The translations under genes were made by a program, and so were the position numbers. The notes beneath the pieces were generated by a model that did not search any database, was not told the origin of the DNA, and was given only the letters and a program-made list of their open reading frames with translations. From Anniella stebbinsi (Eukaryota > Chordata > Lepidosauria > Squamata > Anniellidae): a stretch of DNA of 64,000 bases. The stretch spans positions 266,652,562 to 266,716,561 of the forward strand of contig JARDYH010000003.1 of assembly GCA_029215795.1 (NCBI GenBank), in the 5' to 3' direction. Shown here piece after piece: positions 20,946 through 32,527 of this stretch (its first letter is position 1; each line of letters starts with the position of its first letter).

Positions 20946-22000
20946 TACACATGAACATTTCTACCACTACTATCTGCCAAATCATAAAAAATGGAAAAGT
21001 CTCTCTCTCTCCACTACAACAACAAGTGGGAGCTAAAACAAAATGTTTTTGCAATGTGAAGTGCTCCTGTTTGGAGTTCCAGCCAGCCAGGTAGCCATGC
21101 CTTCTTTTAGGATGCTCCAGTTCATTCCCCCTCCTGAATGGTTTTCTGCTCCACCCCTCAAAGTCAGCCAATATTCCATGCATCCAGTGCTGCCTCGCCT
21201 GCAATTAGGAACTGCAGCCCTAGATAGATAGATAGATAGATAGACCATGTGCAAAGGGTTGTTAAACAGTGTCTCAAAATTCTGAAGTAGACGTTATTAC
21301 CACCACTAATTCACGCCATCTGGGCATTTTTATTTCTGACCCTGGCTAGGTTGTTTTCCAGTCAAAAACACAGCTCTGTGTGCATGGCAGTTCAATTAAC
21401 TTGCCGCCCTCTGACTCCCTCACAACCCAAATCCTGTGCTCAGCTGCGTGAAGAGACCTCATGCACCACCGTCCTTCCTGTAAGCCCATCCGGATTGTAC
21501 TTTTGTCCGACCAGAGCATCATCTGACCATACCGGGTTAACCTTTTAACCTGGGCAGTATGTCCCTCTCTCCTCTGTGGTTATAACCTCCTTTTGTTTTT
21601 GGCACAGCGTTAGGGATGCAACAGGTTAAAGTGTAGAAACTTCCTCTAGCCTGAAAGTCTGTGCCTGACCTTTGTGTCACACACACACATACCCACACCC
21701 ACACCCTGCCATTCCACCTTCCTAGGGGCAAAAGTGCATCACGCTTATCAGTAATGGACTTTTGTTTCACCCTATATCCTGAAACAGCCCATGCTACGGC
21801 ATCCGTTTCACAAGAAAGGCCATATAAATACATAACCTTGTCTTCGAGTGAGGATGCTCAGTTGGACTTAGAAGAGGCCAGGTGTCCTTTCTGGATTCCA
21901 TGTTTATTTTATTCGTTTATTGCATTTTATGTTATTTATTACTCGTGCTGCAAGGAGGGCAGAGAGAGATGACCCTATTGTAAGTTTCCAAACTAGGCGA
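20946..22000. other. No recognisable gene; (ATAG)n at 21221-21244
   Basis: A tetranucleotide microsatellite and a CA-rich stretch near 21680-21705. Frames of up to about 104 codons (20890-21204) show no domain. Confidence 0.45.
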
Positions 22001-22075
22001 GGACTCATAGCTCAAGTGTGACAGAGTGAATGCTCTGCATGCAGAAGGTCCCAGGTTTGATCCCCAAAACTCCCC
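22001..22075 (+). mobile_element. tRNA-Ala-type SINE, head only
   Basis: CATAGCTCAAGTGTGACAGA is an A-box-like region, CTCTGCATGCAGAAGG the anticodon-arm region and AGGTTTGATCCCC the B box. An A-box insertion and loss of pairing rule out a functional tRNA gene; this is the 5' head of the SINE family. Confidence 0.65.
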
Positions 22076-22454
22076 CATTTCTTTTCACCCCTTTTCTGCT
22101 TGTCCCTGGTTTTCATCACAGACATTTTCATTCAGCACTAAGTTAAACAAGCAAAGGACACTAAAAAAATAACAAATCGTCTGTTTCTCTGATTGAAAAT
22201 TTTGCATGGTCTGGGAAACTCAACTTGTGCGAAGAGAAATGCTACTCTTAATGATATATCAGCACCATGGCTAATAGCCATTGACAGACCTGTGTTCCCC
22301 ACGGGTTTGACTTTTGATTCTCCTGTCAGTGGGCATTATAACAAGCTACACCTACCAGCAGGAAATTTAAAATTGGCTGAGGAGCCCACTCGCAGATCTG
22401 CCCCGGGGATATACTAGGGCAGCTAGTCCTCATGGACTTTTGAGCATTTAAGGC

Positions 22455-22525
22455 TGCATTCCTACACACACTTACTTGACAATAAATCCCATTATGACCC
22501 TTCTGAGTAGACATGCACAAGATTG
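22455..22525. repeat. Ancient repeat N fragment
   Basis: GGCTGCATTCCTACACAC, AATAAATCCCATTATGACC and TTCTGAGTAGACATGC match the ends and centre of repeat N (see 11620-11812). Confidence 0.5.
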
Positions 22526-22787
22526 GGCTTCCTGTCCCCTTTAATCTGGAGCAGGCAAGGCAAAGACCACTGGCTGCCTCCGGACCACTATCGGCACATA
22601 CCTCCCAATGCTGCCACTATGTGGCGACTCATCTGTGAGCCCGGACCGTTTCCGGAGGAATAAGCCAGGGCACACTGCAAGGGTCCCATGGCTCTGATCT
22701 TGCTTACCCGTGCTTTAAAGTCACTTCACAAACGCCTATACCTGACTTGATGTCCACCTCTCATTAACTCACAACTGAATGTGTCAA

Positions 22788-22859
22788 CTGTAAACCGCCC
22801 AGAGAGTTTTGGCTATTGGGCGGTATAAAAAATGCAGTAAACAAATAAATAAATAAATT
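22788..22859 (+). mobile_element. L2 subfamily A 3' tail
   Basis: TGTAAACCGCCCAGAGAGTT, GGCTATTGGGCGGTATAAAA and (AAAT)n reproduce the tail of the L2 copy at 48888-49518. Only the last ~70 bp are present, as usual for 5'-truncated LINE copies. Confidence 0.75.
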
Positions 22860-24715
22860 GCTTCTACCAAGAGCGTTATGGCTGAGGTAAAAACCACATG
22901 GTTTTTGATTTAATGTTATGTATTCAGGGTTGTTGTTTTTTGCCTGATCCCAAAGGTTTAGGCATGTGTTACACACCCTCCACTGCAACAGATCTGAGCA
23001 GACACAAAGACATGCACACGGAATATTTCCAGCTTTACAGATTTTTTACCAAGAATAGATGGAAGTCAAAAATGAAATGACCATCTGTGGTGTTTGAGCT
23101 GAGATGACACATTCAGACACATGAGAAATAGCTGAATGTTACAGTCATCAGGGGCGAACATCCAAGTGTGAATGTGGCTTCCTCGCAGAACTATAATTGC
23201 TTGTGTCGGGTCTGGATAGGAACTACGGCAGGTTTACCCAAACTCTAGACGTAGCCGGCATTTCTGCCTGGCCAGGGTCTCTGAGCGAACAGAGCTGAGG
23301 AGACCTCAGCCTAAAGTGCATCAGGGAGAAGATACTGATCTGTGGGCAGGCGAAGTTAGAAGGCCAGGCACCCTCATATTGATGCCAGTTCTAGCCAATC
23401 CACAGGCTTCGTACTGCCTGCCAATTGCAGGAGCCAACGTTGCAACACCGCAATTCCCCCCTGTGCCTGGAGAGGGCTCTGAGGCACTGACAGTCCATGG
23501 TGGCTCAGAAGACACCTCTTCTTCCCGGTTCATGTTTGGGAGTCGCAGATTCCTTGGGAGGTTCGGGGAGAGGAGGTTATAATAATTAAACTGGTTCAGG
23601 GTGATAGTGTAGCTATGTCCTGATATGAGCCATATGATCACAGCCTGTTTATTCATTAATGTTCAAGTTCACATTTGTAAGGAAAATGCACACTACTCTA
23701 ATATCCATAAAAGCCTGTGGTTAGACTCAAATTGATTTATGTATATGCTGGTTCAGACCCTTATAGGAGCTGCAGAAAGTGATTGAAAAGGAGGAGGGGG
23801 AAGAATATTCCTTTATATTGTTTCTTGCTCCTTTAAAAAAAGAGAGAGAGAGAGAAGAAAAAAAACCCTCTATTAACAAGGAACAGTTTTAAGCTTGGCA
23901 AAACAGAGATGGATTGTGGTGTCCCTCCGAATCCACGCACAGCTGCCAATCAACTGTCATTCTGTTATTGGACTTCACATAGTTTGGCTATCAACCGCCC
24001 CCCCCCCCCCAACACACACACAGCCCCCAACTTCTGTCTTCAAGTTGGCAAGTTAATTTGTCAGTATGGAAGTAATTTTTAAAGGCTCGGAGCCAGGGCG
24101 TGGTTTTGGGGGAAAGAAGGTTGAAAGCTGTCCCTTTTTTACATTCGAACTAAGGGTGTGGGGAAGGACTGGAACGGCATAGAATTGGTGGCAAACGTTC
24201 AACACTGAACACAATCCTCAAAAGAAACTCCTCAGGCAAATGGGAATCGATTCCACAGACATAAAGGGGTGCCTGAAAGCGTTAATTAATCAAAAGCCGA
24301 AACACCCCCGGGTTAATCAATGAATCCATCGATCAGAGAAAATGTAAGCAAGTTAATTTTTTTTAAAAAATCATGAAAAATGATAATCAGAGAAGAAGGG
24401 TTAGCAAGAAGATTTTTTCCCCCTACTCTGAGCTTGACACATCCAGCAGGCCTTTTCCTAGAGTTGTTCTTTGTGCAGTCCAGGACTGCACAGAAAAGGG
24501 TCCTTGGGGTGGGTGAATCTAGACTGGCAGGATTAACTTTTTTTTTTTTGCTACATTCCTGAGGTCCACCCGCAAGAGCCGGGTGCAAAACAGTGTCTCA
24601 GGAAGAGGACACCAAATGAAGGAACAAGGTGCCTCTGAGCATATGCTCAGTCCAGGTATTCATTTTCTGCACCAGAACTGGAGCTTGCAGACATATCCTT
24701 TCATGCATACCCATT
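22860..24715. other. No recognisable gene
   Basis: 23200-23590 is moderately GC-rich, with a minus-strand frame of about 111 codons and no domain. 24240-24400 is AT-rich with TTAATTAAT and TTAATCAATG, the kind of motif seen in conserved non-coding DNA but also in random AT-rich sequence. A poly-C run lies near 23998-24010. Confidence 0.4.
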
Positions 24716-24950
24716 GGCCAGATCTACACCAAGCAGGATACAGCACTATGAAAGCAGTATGAAAGCGGTATATTAAAAGGCAGGAGCTACACCAAGCAGG
24801 ATATAGTGGTATGAAAGCGGTATATGGTATGTGCCTATGGGCCCCAACAGTTGTCGGTGCATTTCAATACCACTATAAAGCAGTAGTGTGGCTCCTGCCT
24901 TTTATATACTGCTTTCATATTGCAATATCCTGCTTGGTGTAGATTGGGCC
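24716..24950 (-). mobile_element. MITE family A, long form
   Basis: 235 bp with ends GGCCAGATCTACACCAAGC and GGTGTAGATTGGGCC. The flanking triplets ATT and ATC are compatible with a diverged 3-bp TSD. It carries the extra terminal-repeat segment (CACCAAGCAGGATATAGTGG) in the same orientation as 4477-4700. Confidence 0.82.
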
Positions 24951-25234
24951 ATCTACTCCTGTTTCCCCGCCAAACTTTCTTGATCTCGGGAGCCTGATTT
25001 AGGAGAGGGGAAAGACAGATTTTGTTTGGTTGGGAGGGTGCTCTATTGTTCAACATTTGGGTCTCCGATCCCCTTGCTGATCTGCAAAAGGTCTTAGAGA
25101 TCTACTAGAAGATCCCAATCTATCTTCTCTCCTCCCCTGCTATATGATTAACCCGGCCCTTACCGCATTGTTTTTGACGATAAAAGGAACGGTGAGCTCT
25201 TTGGAAAAAGGGCAGAATATAATGCAATTATTCT

Positions 25235-25312
25235 CAAATATTAATAGCTCAGTGGTAGAGCATATGTTTTGCATGCAAAGAAGTGCCAGATTCAACGCTT
25301 GGCATCGCCAGT
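25235..25312 (+). mobile_element. tRNA-Ala-type SINE, head only
   Basis: TAGCTCAGTGGTAGAGCATA (A box), TTTTGCATGCAAAGAAG and AGATTCAACGCTTGGCATC (degenerate B box). The B box has lost its canonical GGTTCGAATCC form and the acceptor stem does not pair, so it is not a tRNA gene. Confidence 0.65.
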
Positions 25313-25527
25313 TTTGTTTTGCTTTTTAAAAGGATCGCATTACAGGTGATAAGAAAGGCCTCCATTCCTGGCATGTGCAGAAATGGCTGTGGCACAAATT
25401 TTGTTTGTTGACACGAAAAAAGAACCCTTGCAATCAGCTTGACTTCGGAGAGATTCAGGTTCGAAGCATATGAAGCATGCAAGTCATACGCATTTTTTCA
25501 CTGTGATGTGTTTGTATTATTTTAAAC

Positions 25528-25840
25528 TAGGACCAAGGTCCCAATCCGGCCCTCCTGGGTTCCTCAAATGGCCACACACCTTCCCCAGGCCCTTCTCCCC
25601 ACAACGGTTTGATAAGTTGCTTGGCTTTTGTGCAGCTTTATCCTTATCCTAAAACATTGCATTGTCTTTCCTAAGGATTAGTTACTGGTGGAAAGAGCTT
25701 TAAGATAAAATATGCCAGTAGTTTGGGCAATATTGACCATCCTCTTTTGCCTTCGGCCCTGCCCACCACTGGAATGCGGCCCCGATAGCTTTTCCAAAAC
25801 TGAATTCGGTCCTTGGCCTAAAAGAGGTTCTACATCCCTG
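25528..25840 (-). mobile_element. hAT-like element M
   Basis: 313 bp. Its right end, read on the minus strand, is CAGGGATGTAGAACCTC, a typical hAT/Charlie-like terminus. The octamers TTTTAAAC (25520-25527) and TTTAAAAC (25841-25848) agree at 7 of 8 positions. The other end, TAGGACCAAGGTCCCAATCC, is a diverged mirror. No coding frame. Another end of a similar family is at 41545-41625. Confidence 0.6.
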
Positions 25841-26399
25841 TTTAAAACTAAAAACAGTTGCAGGAAACTGCAATCTTGAGCAGAGAACCAGCAGGGAGAG
25901 GGATGTGCTTAACCCTTTCACAATCAGCCATTTTTCTCCCTGAAGCCCCCCATCTTACCCCTCCCGCCGACTCGTCCGCTGCTTTTCTGTCTGCGGGAGA
26001 AAATATTTATGTTTTCTACAGTAAGGAGAAAGCAACGAACCAGGGTTATTTTAAGGAGGGAAAAATGATTCGTTGGAAACAAGTAAAGCAGCCTCTGCCC
26101 ATATCAGCCCTTCCCTCCCGTGGCAGCCTTTAGTCTGAAAAATAAAACGGTTTTTGATGTTGGGAAGAACCATCACGGTAACTGTTTCTCATGTGTAGTT
26201 TCAGCCTCACTGCGATCAGGACTGAAATGCACGGTTTTAAATGAATGGGCGTCTCTCACGGTATGAGTCACCAAACCTCTGGGAAGTGCAGTTCCTCTAA
26301 GAAACAGAACAAGTAAGCCTAAGCCCAGTACTGGCTTGTTTGAGAAGCCATGAAAGTGCCCATCCCATTTCAACCCTCCCTCCACACCACATACGTTGA

Positions 26400-26750
26400 C
26401 CCCGGGTCAATGACACCTCCCGCCTATGATGTCTCACCTGAGCCTCGACCTGCTAGATCAAAGGTCTTTCAAAGCAGGTGCCTGACAATCAGGTAAACAA
26501 TAACCTTGTTTCAACAGCCCATAATTATGTATTTACCTGCTGGCCGTTAGGGACAATTGAGTTAATCATTCACCTTATAAATGCAGCCGGTAATTACAGA
26601 GTGGTAGGGAGAAGTTCAAAACTACTGCCACTGGTTCACAGGCACTATTTTTCAAATTACCAATTATTTCCTATTTTTCCCTGCAATTCCAGTCATATAT
26701 CTATAATGATTTTAATCCCCTCCCACTTTATTCTCTTGTCCTAATCTATT
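26400..26750. promoter_or_regulatory. Candidate conserved cis-regulatory block (weak)
   Basis: Within 200 bp there are many motif-like words. They include nuclear-receptor-like CAAAGGTC (26459-26466), E-box CAGGTG (26475-26480), forkhead-like GTAAACAA (26493-26500), homeodomain palindrome CATAATTATG (26520-26529), HNF1-like GTTAATCATT (26561-26570) and TAATTAC (26591-26597). The block is free of recognisable transposons and has balanced composition. Short motifs are common by chance, so only cross-species conservation would make this real. Confidence 0.25.
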
Positions 26751-26844
26751 TGTAGCGGTACTGAACCGTACAAAAAGCAGAGAAAACTCCAAAGGTGGGG
26801 GGGGGACCCCACTTTTAAAAGATTCCATATGGTCAAACCTCACA

Positions 26845-27051
26845 GTATTTGACTTTAACAAAGCCATAAAGACCGATCTTTTCCGGCAGGCCTACCCAGA
26901 TGAATTTTAAGCGTTTTATTGGTATTTTATTGGTATTTTAATAATGTGTTAGTTTTATGTGCTTTTAATCAGTTTTATGTATTTTATATTTGATGTTGTT
27001 CCCCGCCTCGATCCGAGGCGGGTAAGAAATAAATAAATAAATAAATAAATA

Positions 27052-27080
<29 letters not shown>
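26845..27080 (+). mobile_element. L2 subfamily B 3' end
   Basis: Encodes the last ORF2 residues (KAIKTDLFRQAYPDEF), ending at the TAA of GATGAATTTTAA. The 3' UTR has TTTTATTGGTATTTTA repeats, CCCCGCCTCGATCC and GAGGCGGGTAAGAAATAAAT, then (AAAT)n and (ATT)n. It differs from subfamily A in the tail hairpin (GCCTCG...CGAGGCGGG against ACCGCCC...GGGCGGT). Confidence 0.75.
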
Positions 27081-27084
<4 letters not shown>

Positions 27085-27819
27085 CCCGCCCTCAAAAGCG
27101 TGTGGCCTTGTGAAAAGCACAGCCAGTGAGTGGAGAAGTATCCTGGTAGAAAACTATTCCTCTTGTTGCCTGTGGCAAAAGTGATGAACAGAACAAGCAA
27201 CGCAAGATGGATTTCAAGGAAAACATTTCACTCATAGCTATCACAGTCATGTTCCATGGGAAATCCCTAGACATGCAGCTCCCATGGTGATGCAAAGTAG
27301 CCCTTTGCAAGGTATTGCAAAGCACGCACAAAGGTGCTCGTAGCGGCAGGAAGGGGAAGTGCCCTGTCAACTCTCTTAGGCTTGGCATCTTAGTTTGAGT
27401 GAGAAGATGCTGTACGGACTCCTCTCACCTTCCCTGGAACCTGACCACCAGCCTTCGCTCTTTGGATTCTTGTCTGCCTCTCCACCGAGTCCGTCTGGAC
27501 TAAGTTCTTTGCCTCTGACCCCACTTGGCCTCGATAATCATAGCAAGAAAGCAGGACCTGCACATCATTCACTGTTGGCTATCAATGCATGAAAGAGTCT
27601 TTTCAAGTACCAGTCCAGGAGCTGCAGTAGGTGGATTCAATGGGCCTGTTCGCACGTGACAAAAAGCCAAGCCTTTGTAGATTAATTTACTGGCTTGCCT
27701 CTTCGATGGACAGTTTTAATTTGTCCCTCAGTTGACATCACAAACTCAGCTTGAAAAGAAATGCCTGAAACCCCAGAACGAAGGGTCTGGTACCACATCA
27801 GAAAAACACACTGAGGGTC

Positions 27820-27860
<41 letters not shown>

Positions 27861-28321
27861 TGATAATCCTGTACTCTTTCCTTCATATTCCTGGAAAGGG
27901 TAGCATGCCACTCACAAAGGGACAGAATTTTACTAACTGGTGCTGAATTCACTCATTCTATTCTCCGCTTTGATGTTGACAAAACCAAAATCAAACAAGA
28001 CTGTGAAAAGAGGCCTCAAAGCATGAGAGGAAGTACTTTTCCAAACACGGAACAATGGCTCACAGGAGCAAAACAGTAATCAACAACCAATCTGCACTAG
28101 TAGAGTTTACGTAACACTTCAAGCACAAGACTCTGCCATGGGAAGAAAAGTCACATCTTCAGCTGGGAGCCATGGAGCACCGTGTTGTGCAGTGAAGTAC
28201 TTGTGGACGTGAATAAAGAGGGAATCGCCTTTGCCTGTTTCAAGCAAAGAGAGGGACAAATACTAGAAATGGTCACAAGAGTCCAGTGCATCCATCCAGC
28301 CACTATCCCCAAAACTCCTTT
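27081..28321. other. No recognisable gene; possible DNA-transposon end at 27642; (AAT)n at 27820-27857
   Basis: GGGCCTGTTCGCACGTGAC at 27642 resembles the GGCY-type ends of the 3-bp-TSD families here, but no partner end was found. The trinucleotide run is perfect. Confidence 0.35.
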
Positions 28322-28417
28322 CCAGATAGCCCAGATAGTCTACTGTTGGTCATGCCAGCTTGGAATCATGGGAGTTGCTTTCCAACCCATCTCGAGGGAA
28401 CCAGGTTGGGGAAAAGC
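28322..28417. mobile_element. hAT-like MITE family I, eroded
   Basis: CTGTTGGTCATGCCAGCTTG, AATCATGGGAGTTGC, TCCAACCCATCT and CCAGGTTGGGGAAAAGC correspond to the right two-thirds of family I. The left terminus is poorly preserved. Confidence 0.5.
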
Positions 28418-28550
28418 TAGTCAACACCAAAATGTACTAGAAGCAGATAGCAGGAAGTCAAGAAGAGCAGCACACGGCTGCTAAAAGGGAATCAGATTAC
28501 ACCCTGCAGTGTAAGACAAAGTCAACGGAGGAATAAATATAGTAGAGACT

Positions 28551-28703
28551 GGCAGCTCTGATGTTACTAGGACGGTGAATCCGTTCCGGGTTTCAGTTAG
28601 AACTCTAAAGGAGCTATCCAAGGTGCTTCCGCAGCTTAGATAGCTCCCTTAGAGTTCTGACTGAAACCCAGAGGGGATTCACCATGCCGCTGATATCAGA
28701 GCC
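28551..28703. mobile_element. Hairpin MITE E
   Basis: About 153 bp with long inverted arms. GCTCTGATGTTACTAGGAC..GGTGAATCC..GGGTTTCAG..AACTCTAA..GGAGCTATC on the left is mirrored, with few mismatches, by the right arm ending TGATATCAGAGCC. The loop is about 20 nt around GGTGCTTCCGCAGC. Flanking ACT/ACC may be a 3-bp TSD. Single copy in this window. Confidence 0.6.
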
Positions 28704-28734
28704 ACCAACGTCCACTGAAGAAATAAAATCACAG

Positions 28735-28812
28735 GATCACAGTCCATCTAATCCAGCATTCTGTTCCCAAGAATATCCACCCAAATGGTTCTAATAAGTT
28801 CACAAGCCAGGC
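28735..28812 (-). mobile_element. CR1-like LINE tail, antisense fragment
   Basis: ACAGTCCATCTAATCCAGCA, TTCTGTTCCC and AAGTTCACAAGCC match the complement of the CR1-like 3' region seen at 42841-43095. Diverged. Confidence 0.5.
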
Positions 28813-29029
28813 TTCCCTCATTTGTCCTCCAGAATTTAGAGGTATACTGCTTTAAATGAGGAGGTTCCATTTGTTTATCATGGCGCTCCACACTTGTTAG
28901 GGATGGGTGGACATGTCTGTTGGCCTCAAAAGCCATCCCAGTTTTATTATCATTCCTTGCGAGTGCTAGAAAGGGTTTTGTGAATAGTGGACAGTAGTCT
29001 GCAAAAGCTAATGCCATAATCCATTTGTC

Positions 29030-29092
29030 AGTCTTTAAGGAGCCACAAGACTCTGTTGTTTTTGCTGCAACACACTAAGATGGCTACCCACC
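29030..29092. repeat. Interspersed repeat fragment of unknown class
   Basis: GGAGCCACAAGACTCTGTTG and TTTTTGCTGCAACACACTAA match, in reverse, a block at 35200-35280 (TTAGTCTGTTGCAGCAAAAA). I know this as a widespread sauropsid repeat end but cannot assign its class. Confidence 0.45.
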
Positions 29093-29235
29093 TGGAAATT
29101 GACACTATGAATGGTATGTTCCTCATTATTGAGGAAGGATATTGTATCACATTGCACCCAGCTTTGAAATTACAATATAACATCAGAATCGCTTTCCCTT
29201 GCAAGTCTGGACAAAAACAAGTCTGTTTGTTCATG

Positions 29236-29355
29236 TAACACCAAAAACCTTGATTAATCTGAATAATACAAACAACAACAAGTCATTATCCTCCTCCTCC
29301 TCCTTCTCATGTTGTCATTGTTGTTATTCAGATGTAATCAAGGTTTTTGGTGTTA
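29236..29355. mobile_element. Hairpin MITE F
   Basis: 120-bp inverted repeat. TAACACCAAAAACCTTGATT at the left is mirrored exactly by AATCAAGGTTTTTGGTGTTA at the right, and the arms continue through TCTGAATAA and ACAACAACAA. A CTC-rich loop separates the arms. No clear TSD. Confidence 0.65.
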
Positions 29356-30136
29356 AATGCTGTTGAATATATTCAAGATTCAATTCCTAGTAAGCAGAGT
29401 ATTGTAAGAGCATGTGTTACAGTTATTGTAATAACTATATTAAACTATTGGTTATTAGACGGATAGATGTCATCCTGACATGGAGTCTCTGAAGGTCTCC
29501 TCTACTGCAGCCATCACCTGACCCTCACCCCAAATAACAAAGGGGATCCAAGTTTAGCCCTGTTTCCTTACAACAGAGCTGAATGTGACCGATTCTGTTG
29601 GCACCATCCGATTCCTTGATGAACGACAGGTTAGAGCCGCATTGCACTTAAACTGGATTCAGTTCATCTGATTATACTGACTGTCTTCCTGGAATATATA
29701 ATCATCTCTTTCGGATGACATTTTAAATATCCAACTAGACAAATAATTGCAGCAATAATTGATAGCTGAATCAAGCTGGAAGATTACAGATTGGCAGACG
29801 AACCCACAGAAACAAGCTCGCATCTTTCACACATTACCGGATGAAGGCTTAAATCTGATATTCTCCCCTTCTTTTGGTGGTGATGCTGGGAGATGATTTA
29901 CAGAGAAAGATACTGCAAGAGAATCTGTACCTGGAGATTTGATTGCTTTCTAACGCCCTCCCCCCCCCTCTCTTTTTTTTTTAAGAGGAGAAAAATTAGG
30001 CAGGGTGATTTATGTTTTGCTTTGTGCAAATAATGACAGGGATAAGCAATCGCTCATGAACACACTCCAAGGAAGCTTAAAAGAGTTGCTCATCCAGGCT
30101 GCAGCCACCAAATGGGTTAATCTTGAGCAGGGAAAC
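29356..30136. other. No recognisable gene; AT-rich motif-dense stretch at 29690-29930
   Basis: Contains TAATTGCAGCAATAATTGAT and neighbouring homeodomain-like words without a recognisable transposon. It could be conserved non-coding sequence or neutral AT-rich DNA. Confidence 0.3.
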
Positions 30137-30139
30137 TCT

Positions 30140-30365
30140 GGCTGAATTCGGACAACACGATTGTCAATGGTGGGGTAATAAACAACTTTACAGTTGTTCA
30201 TCTAGGGGGTACTCCCCACACAACATGGTAATAAATAATCAATCGTGGTGTGGTTTAGGATCAGCACTGAGTTGACTATGGCAGCATTCGGACGACACGA
30301 TAGTCAAAACAACTGACGATTGTTTCCCCCACCCCAGTTGCTTAATGTGTCGTCCGAATTCAGCC
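30140..30365 (+). mobile_element. MITE family C, 226 bp, TSD TCT
   Basis: Ends GGCTGAATTCGGACAACAC and GTGTCGTCCGAATTCAGCC, flanked by TCT at 30137-30139 and 30366-30368. The interior includes TTTACAGTTGTTCATCTAG, GGGGGTACTCCCCACACAAC and GAGTTGACTATGGCAGC. The second copy (63380-63605) has exactly the same length, opposite orientation and its own TSD (CAT). The 3-bp TSD is compatible with PIF/Harbinger-like transposition. No coding frame. Confidence 0.9.
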
Positions 30366-32527
30366 TCTGCGTGTGTGTGTGTGTGTGTATGTGTTTGTAG
30401 CATTCTGTCACACTCTGGTGTGACCAAGATCCCAGACAGGAGCTGCCTCTCATACCAGTACTAGAACCTTCATTTTGGATCTCTCTAGGATCCTATATGC
30501 TCTGTGGGAACAAGCTACAGGAGATTTATGTCAGGAGCTGATATGTATTGCCACAGCTCTGGGAGGTCTTTTGCACTCTGAAATGAAGCCTCTTGCTGTG
30601 AATGGAACACAGAAAACAGGGGGTTGGGTAGGGGAAGCTAGGTCAATGAGGGAAAGAGGAATTTCCTAGTCAGAGCAGTTCGGTTTCCTGGCGAGGAGAA
30701 TAAGGCTGCACAGCTTTGGAACAATCCCAATATCCCAACCGTGTGTGCAAGGAGGTCCTGTACATGCTGGGTGCCCATTTATTTCAACAGAAGGTATGGC
30801 TCAACATTCACAAATGGAGGCCTGTGCAGACAGGGCATCTTATTTCGGCTGTCCTGGGAATAATCTGTGGACATTTCTGTTCAGACTTTCTCCTCTAAAT
30901 AAAAACATGTCTGCACTTGCATCCACAGTCAAGCTACTGCCCTGCCTTGGTAATGAGCAAATGTTAGCAATGTAAGTTGTTTGAATGATGTGTTACTTCC
31001 CATTTTTGGTGGCCTGGATGGAGGTGTGGCATAGCACGCCCTCACAATCAGTGCTTTTGCACATTACCAATGCAAAATGGGAGCCTGACCATGGGGATGG
31101 GGAAAAGCAGGATTTTGGGGGAGGTGCTATCAGCTTTCAGAGGCCACATGAAAACTGAACCAAAGGAACAGAACGAATGGGCACGGAAGCACCACTGGAA
31201 CTCACCTGCTCATAGCAAATCACATAGGATTTGGAGCACATGGGAAAGGCGCCTCCTATTACCTCTGATGCACAAGCCTCAAAGCCCACTGGCCAGAGCT
31301 TTCCAAACCACCTCCTTACTGACCCAATTAAGGGGTATACGAGGCAATTCCATAGGAGCATAGAAAAGGCCCCAAACATGGTTGTTACAGACACAGAATT
31401 CAGCTTCCTCAGCATTTCAACATTTGCATTTTTAAAAAATATAAAAAACAAGTTTTAGCCCTCACACCTGTGAAGGTATACTCAAAAATGGACGAACAAT
31501 GCCTGGTGAGATCTCAAAAGCTGAGGAAGGCGCTGAAATAGATTTCCTGTGGTTGAAGATAGGGCTCTAGTCATCTTTATGGCATCTAGCTTCTCCCTGT
31601 GACTAGCGAAATCTGAATAAATTATGCAAAATTGTAAAAAAAAAAAAATCCCAAAAAAATATGCGAAAAAAAATGAGAACAGGTGCAAAATTTGCATGAT
31701 TTCTTCCAAGCGCAGGAATCAGAGTTTTGTTTTTAATGCAGTCCTGGACATGAAACCCATTGTCTCCACACCCAAATACAGGCATGCTAAGGAGAATCTT
31801 GCACTAGACAAGACACATGATGGATCTTTCAGTTTAGGAAATAATTTTGGGTAGATAATAACCTGTGTTTTGACCCACCAGATATATGACGGGAGCTTGC
31901 CATTCGGTTTAGAGATCTTCCCTTAATCTGAAAACCCTCAAATTTCCTGTGAATATATAGTTGCTCTGATTATGCTTTGGATGTCCTCCATGAAATTGTT
32001 TCTCTGGATTCCACTTCTGTGAGATGTCAGCATTGGCCCAGCATTCATGTGCCAGGGACTTGGCTTGCTACTATGCAGCTTAGGAAGGGTACAACAAAGG
32101 ACGGTTATGGAATTTGCATACTTTGTTTCTTCAGATTAAACAAATGTTGATCAAATCTTCATTTGCCTACCTGACTAATAATAGCTTTCAATATAGTACA
32201 TTTGAAAAAGAGTGGTTTTGTAAGAAAGGGAAGTTCTTCAGGGAGCACAATCATTTTTTTATTATTGTTATTATTTCCCCTTCTCTCTTTTTTTCTAAAC
32301 TGCAAGCAATTGTGGAACAGAAACTCATCTTTGGTTATTTCTTGACTTTAGGAAACGGGCTGCGTGTGTGCTGACCGGTACCTTTTGCATAAGGAACCAC
32401 AGTCAGGGCTGAGTACTCTGCATAAAATGGTCCAAATTCTGGACCAGAAAAAAGCTGGATTTGGTGTCCTGCCTCAGTTATGCTAATTGTACTATTGTGC
32501 AACATTTATATTTATTTGATTGCTTTA
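30366..32527. other. No recognisable gene; (GT)n at 30370-30396; A-rich run at 31637-31672
   Basis: Mostly unique sequence. Frames of up to about 104 codons (31137-31451) without domains. Confidence 0.45.

Noticed and set aside
22001..22075. tRNA-Ala gene
   Set aside because: The head resembles tRNA-Ala(TGC), but the A box has insertions, the acceptor stem does not pair, and the same sequence recurs with a SINE body at 25235, 55393 and 60046.
23200..23660. Possible gag/pol-like minus-strand frame of a retroelement
   Set aside because: No catalytic motif, no long terminal repeats, no primer-binding site and no flanking duplication were seen. I found no endogenous retrovirus anywhere in the window.
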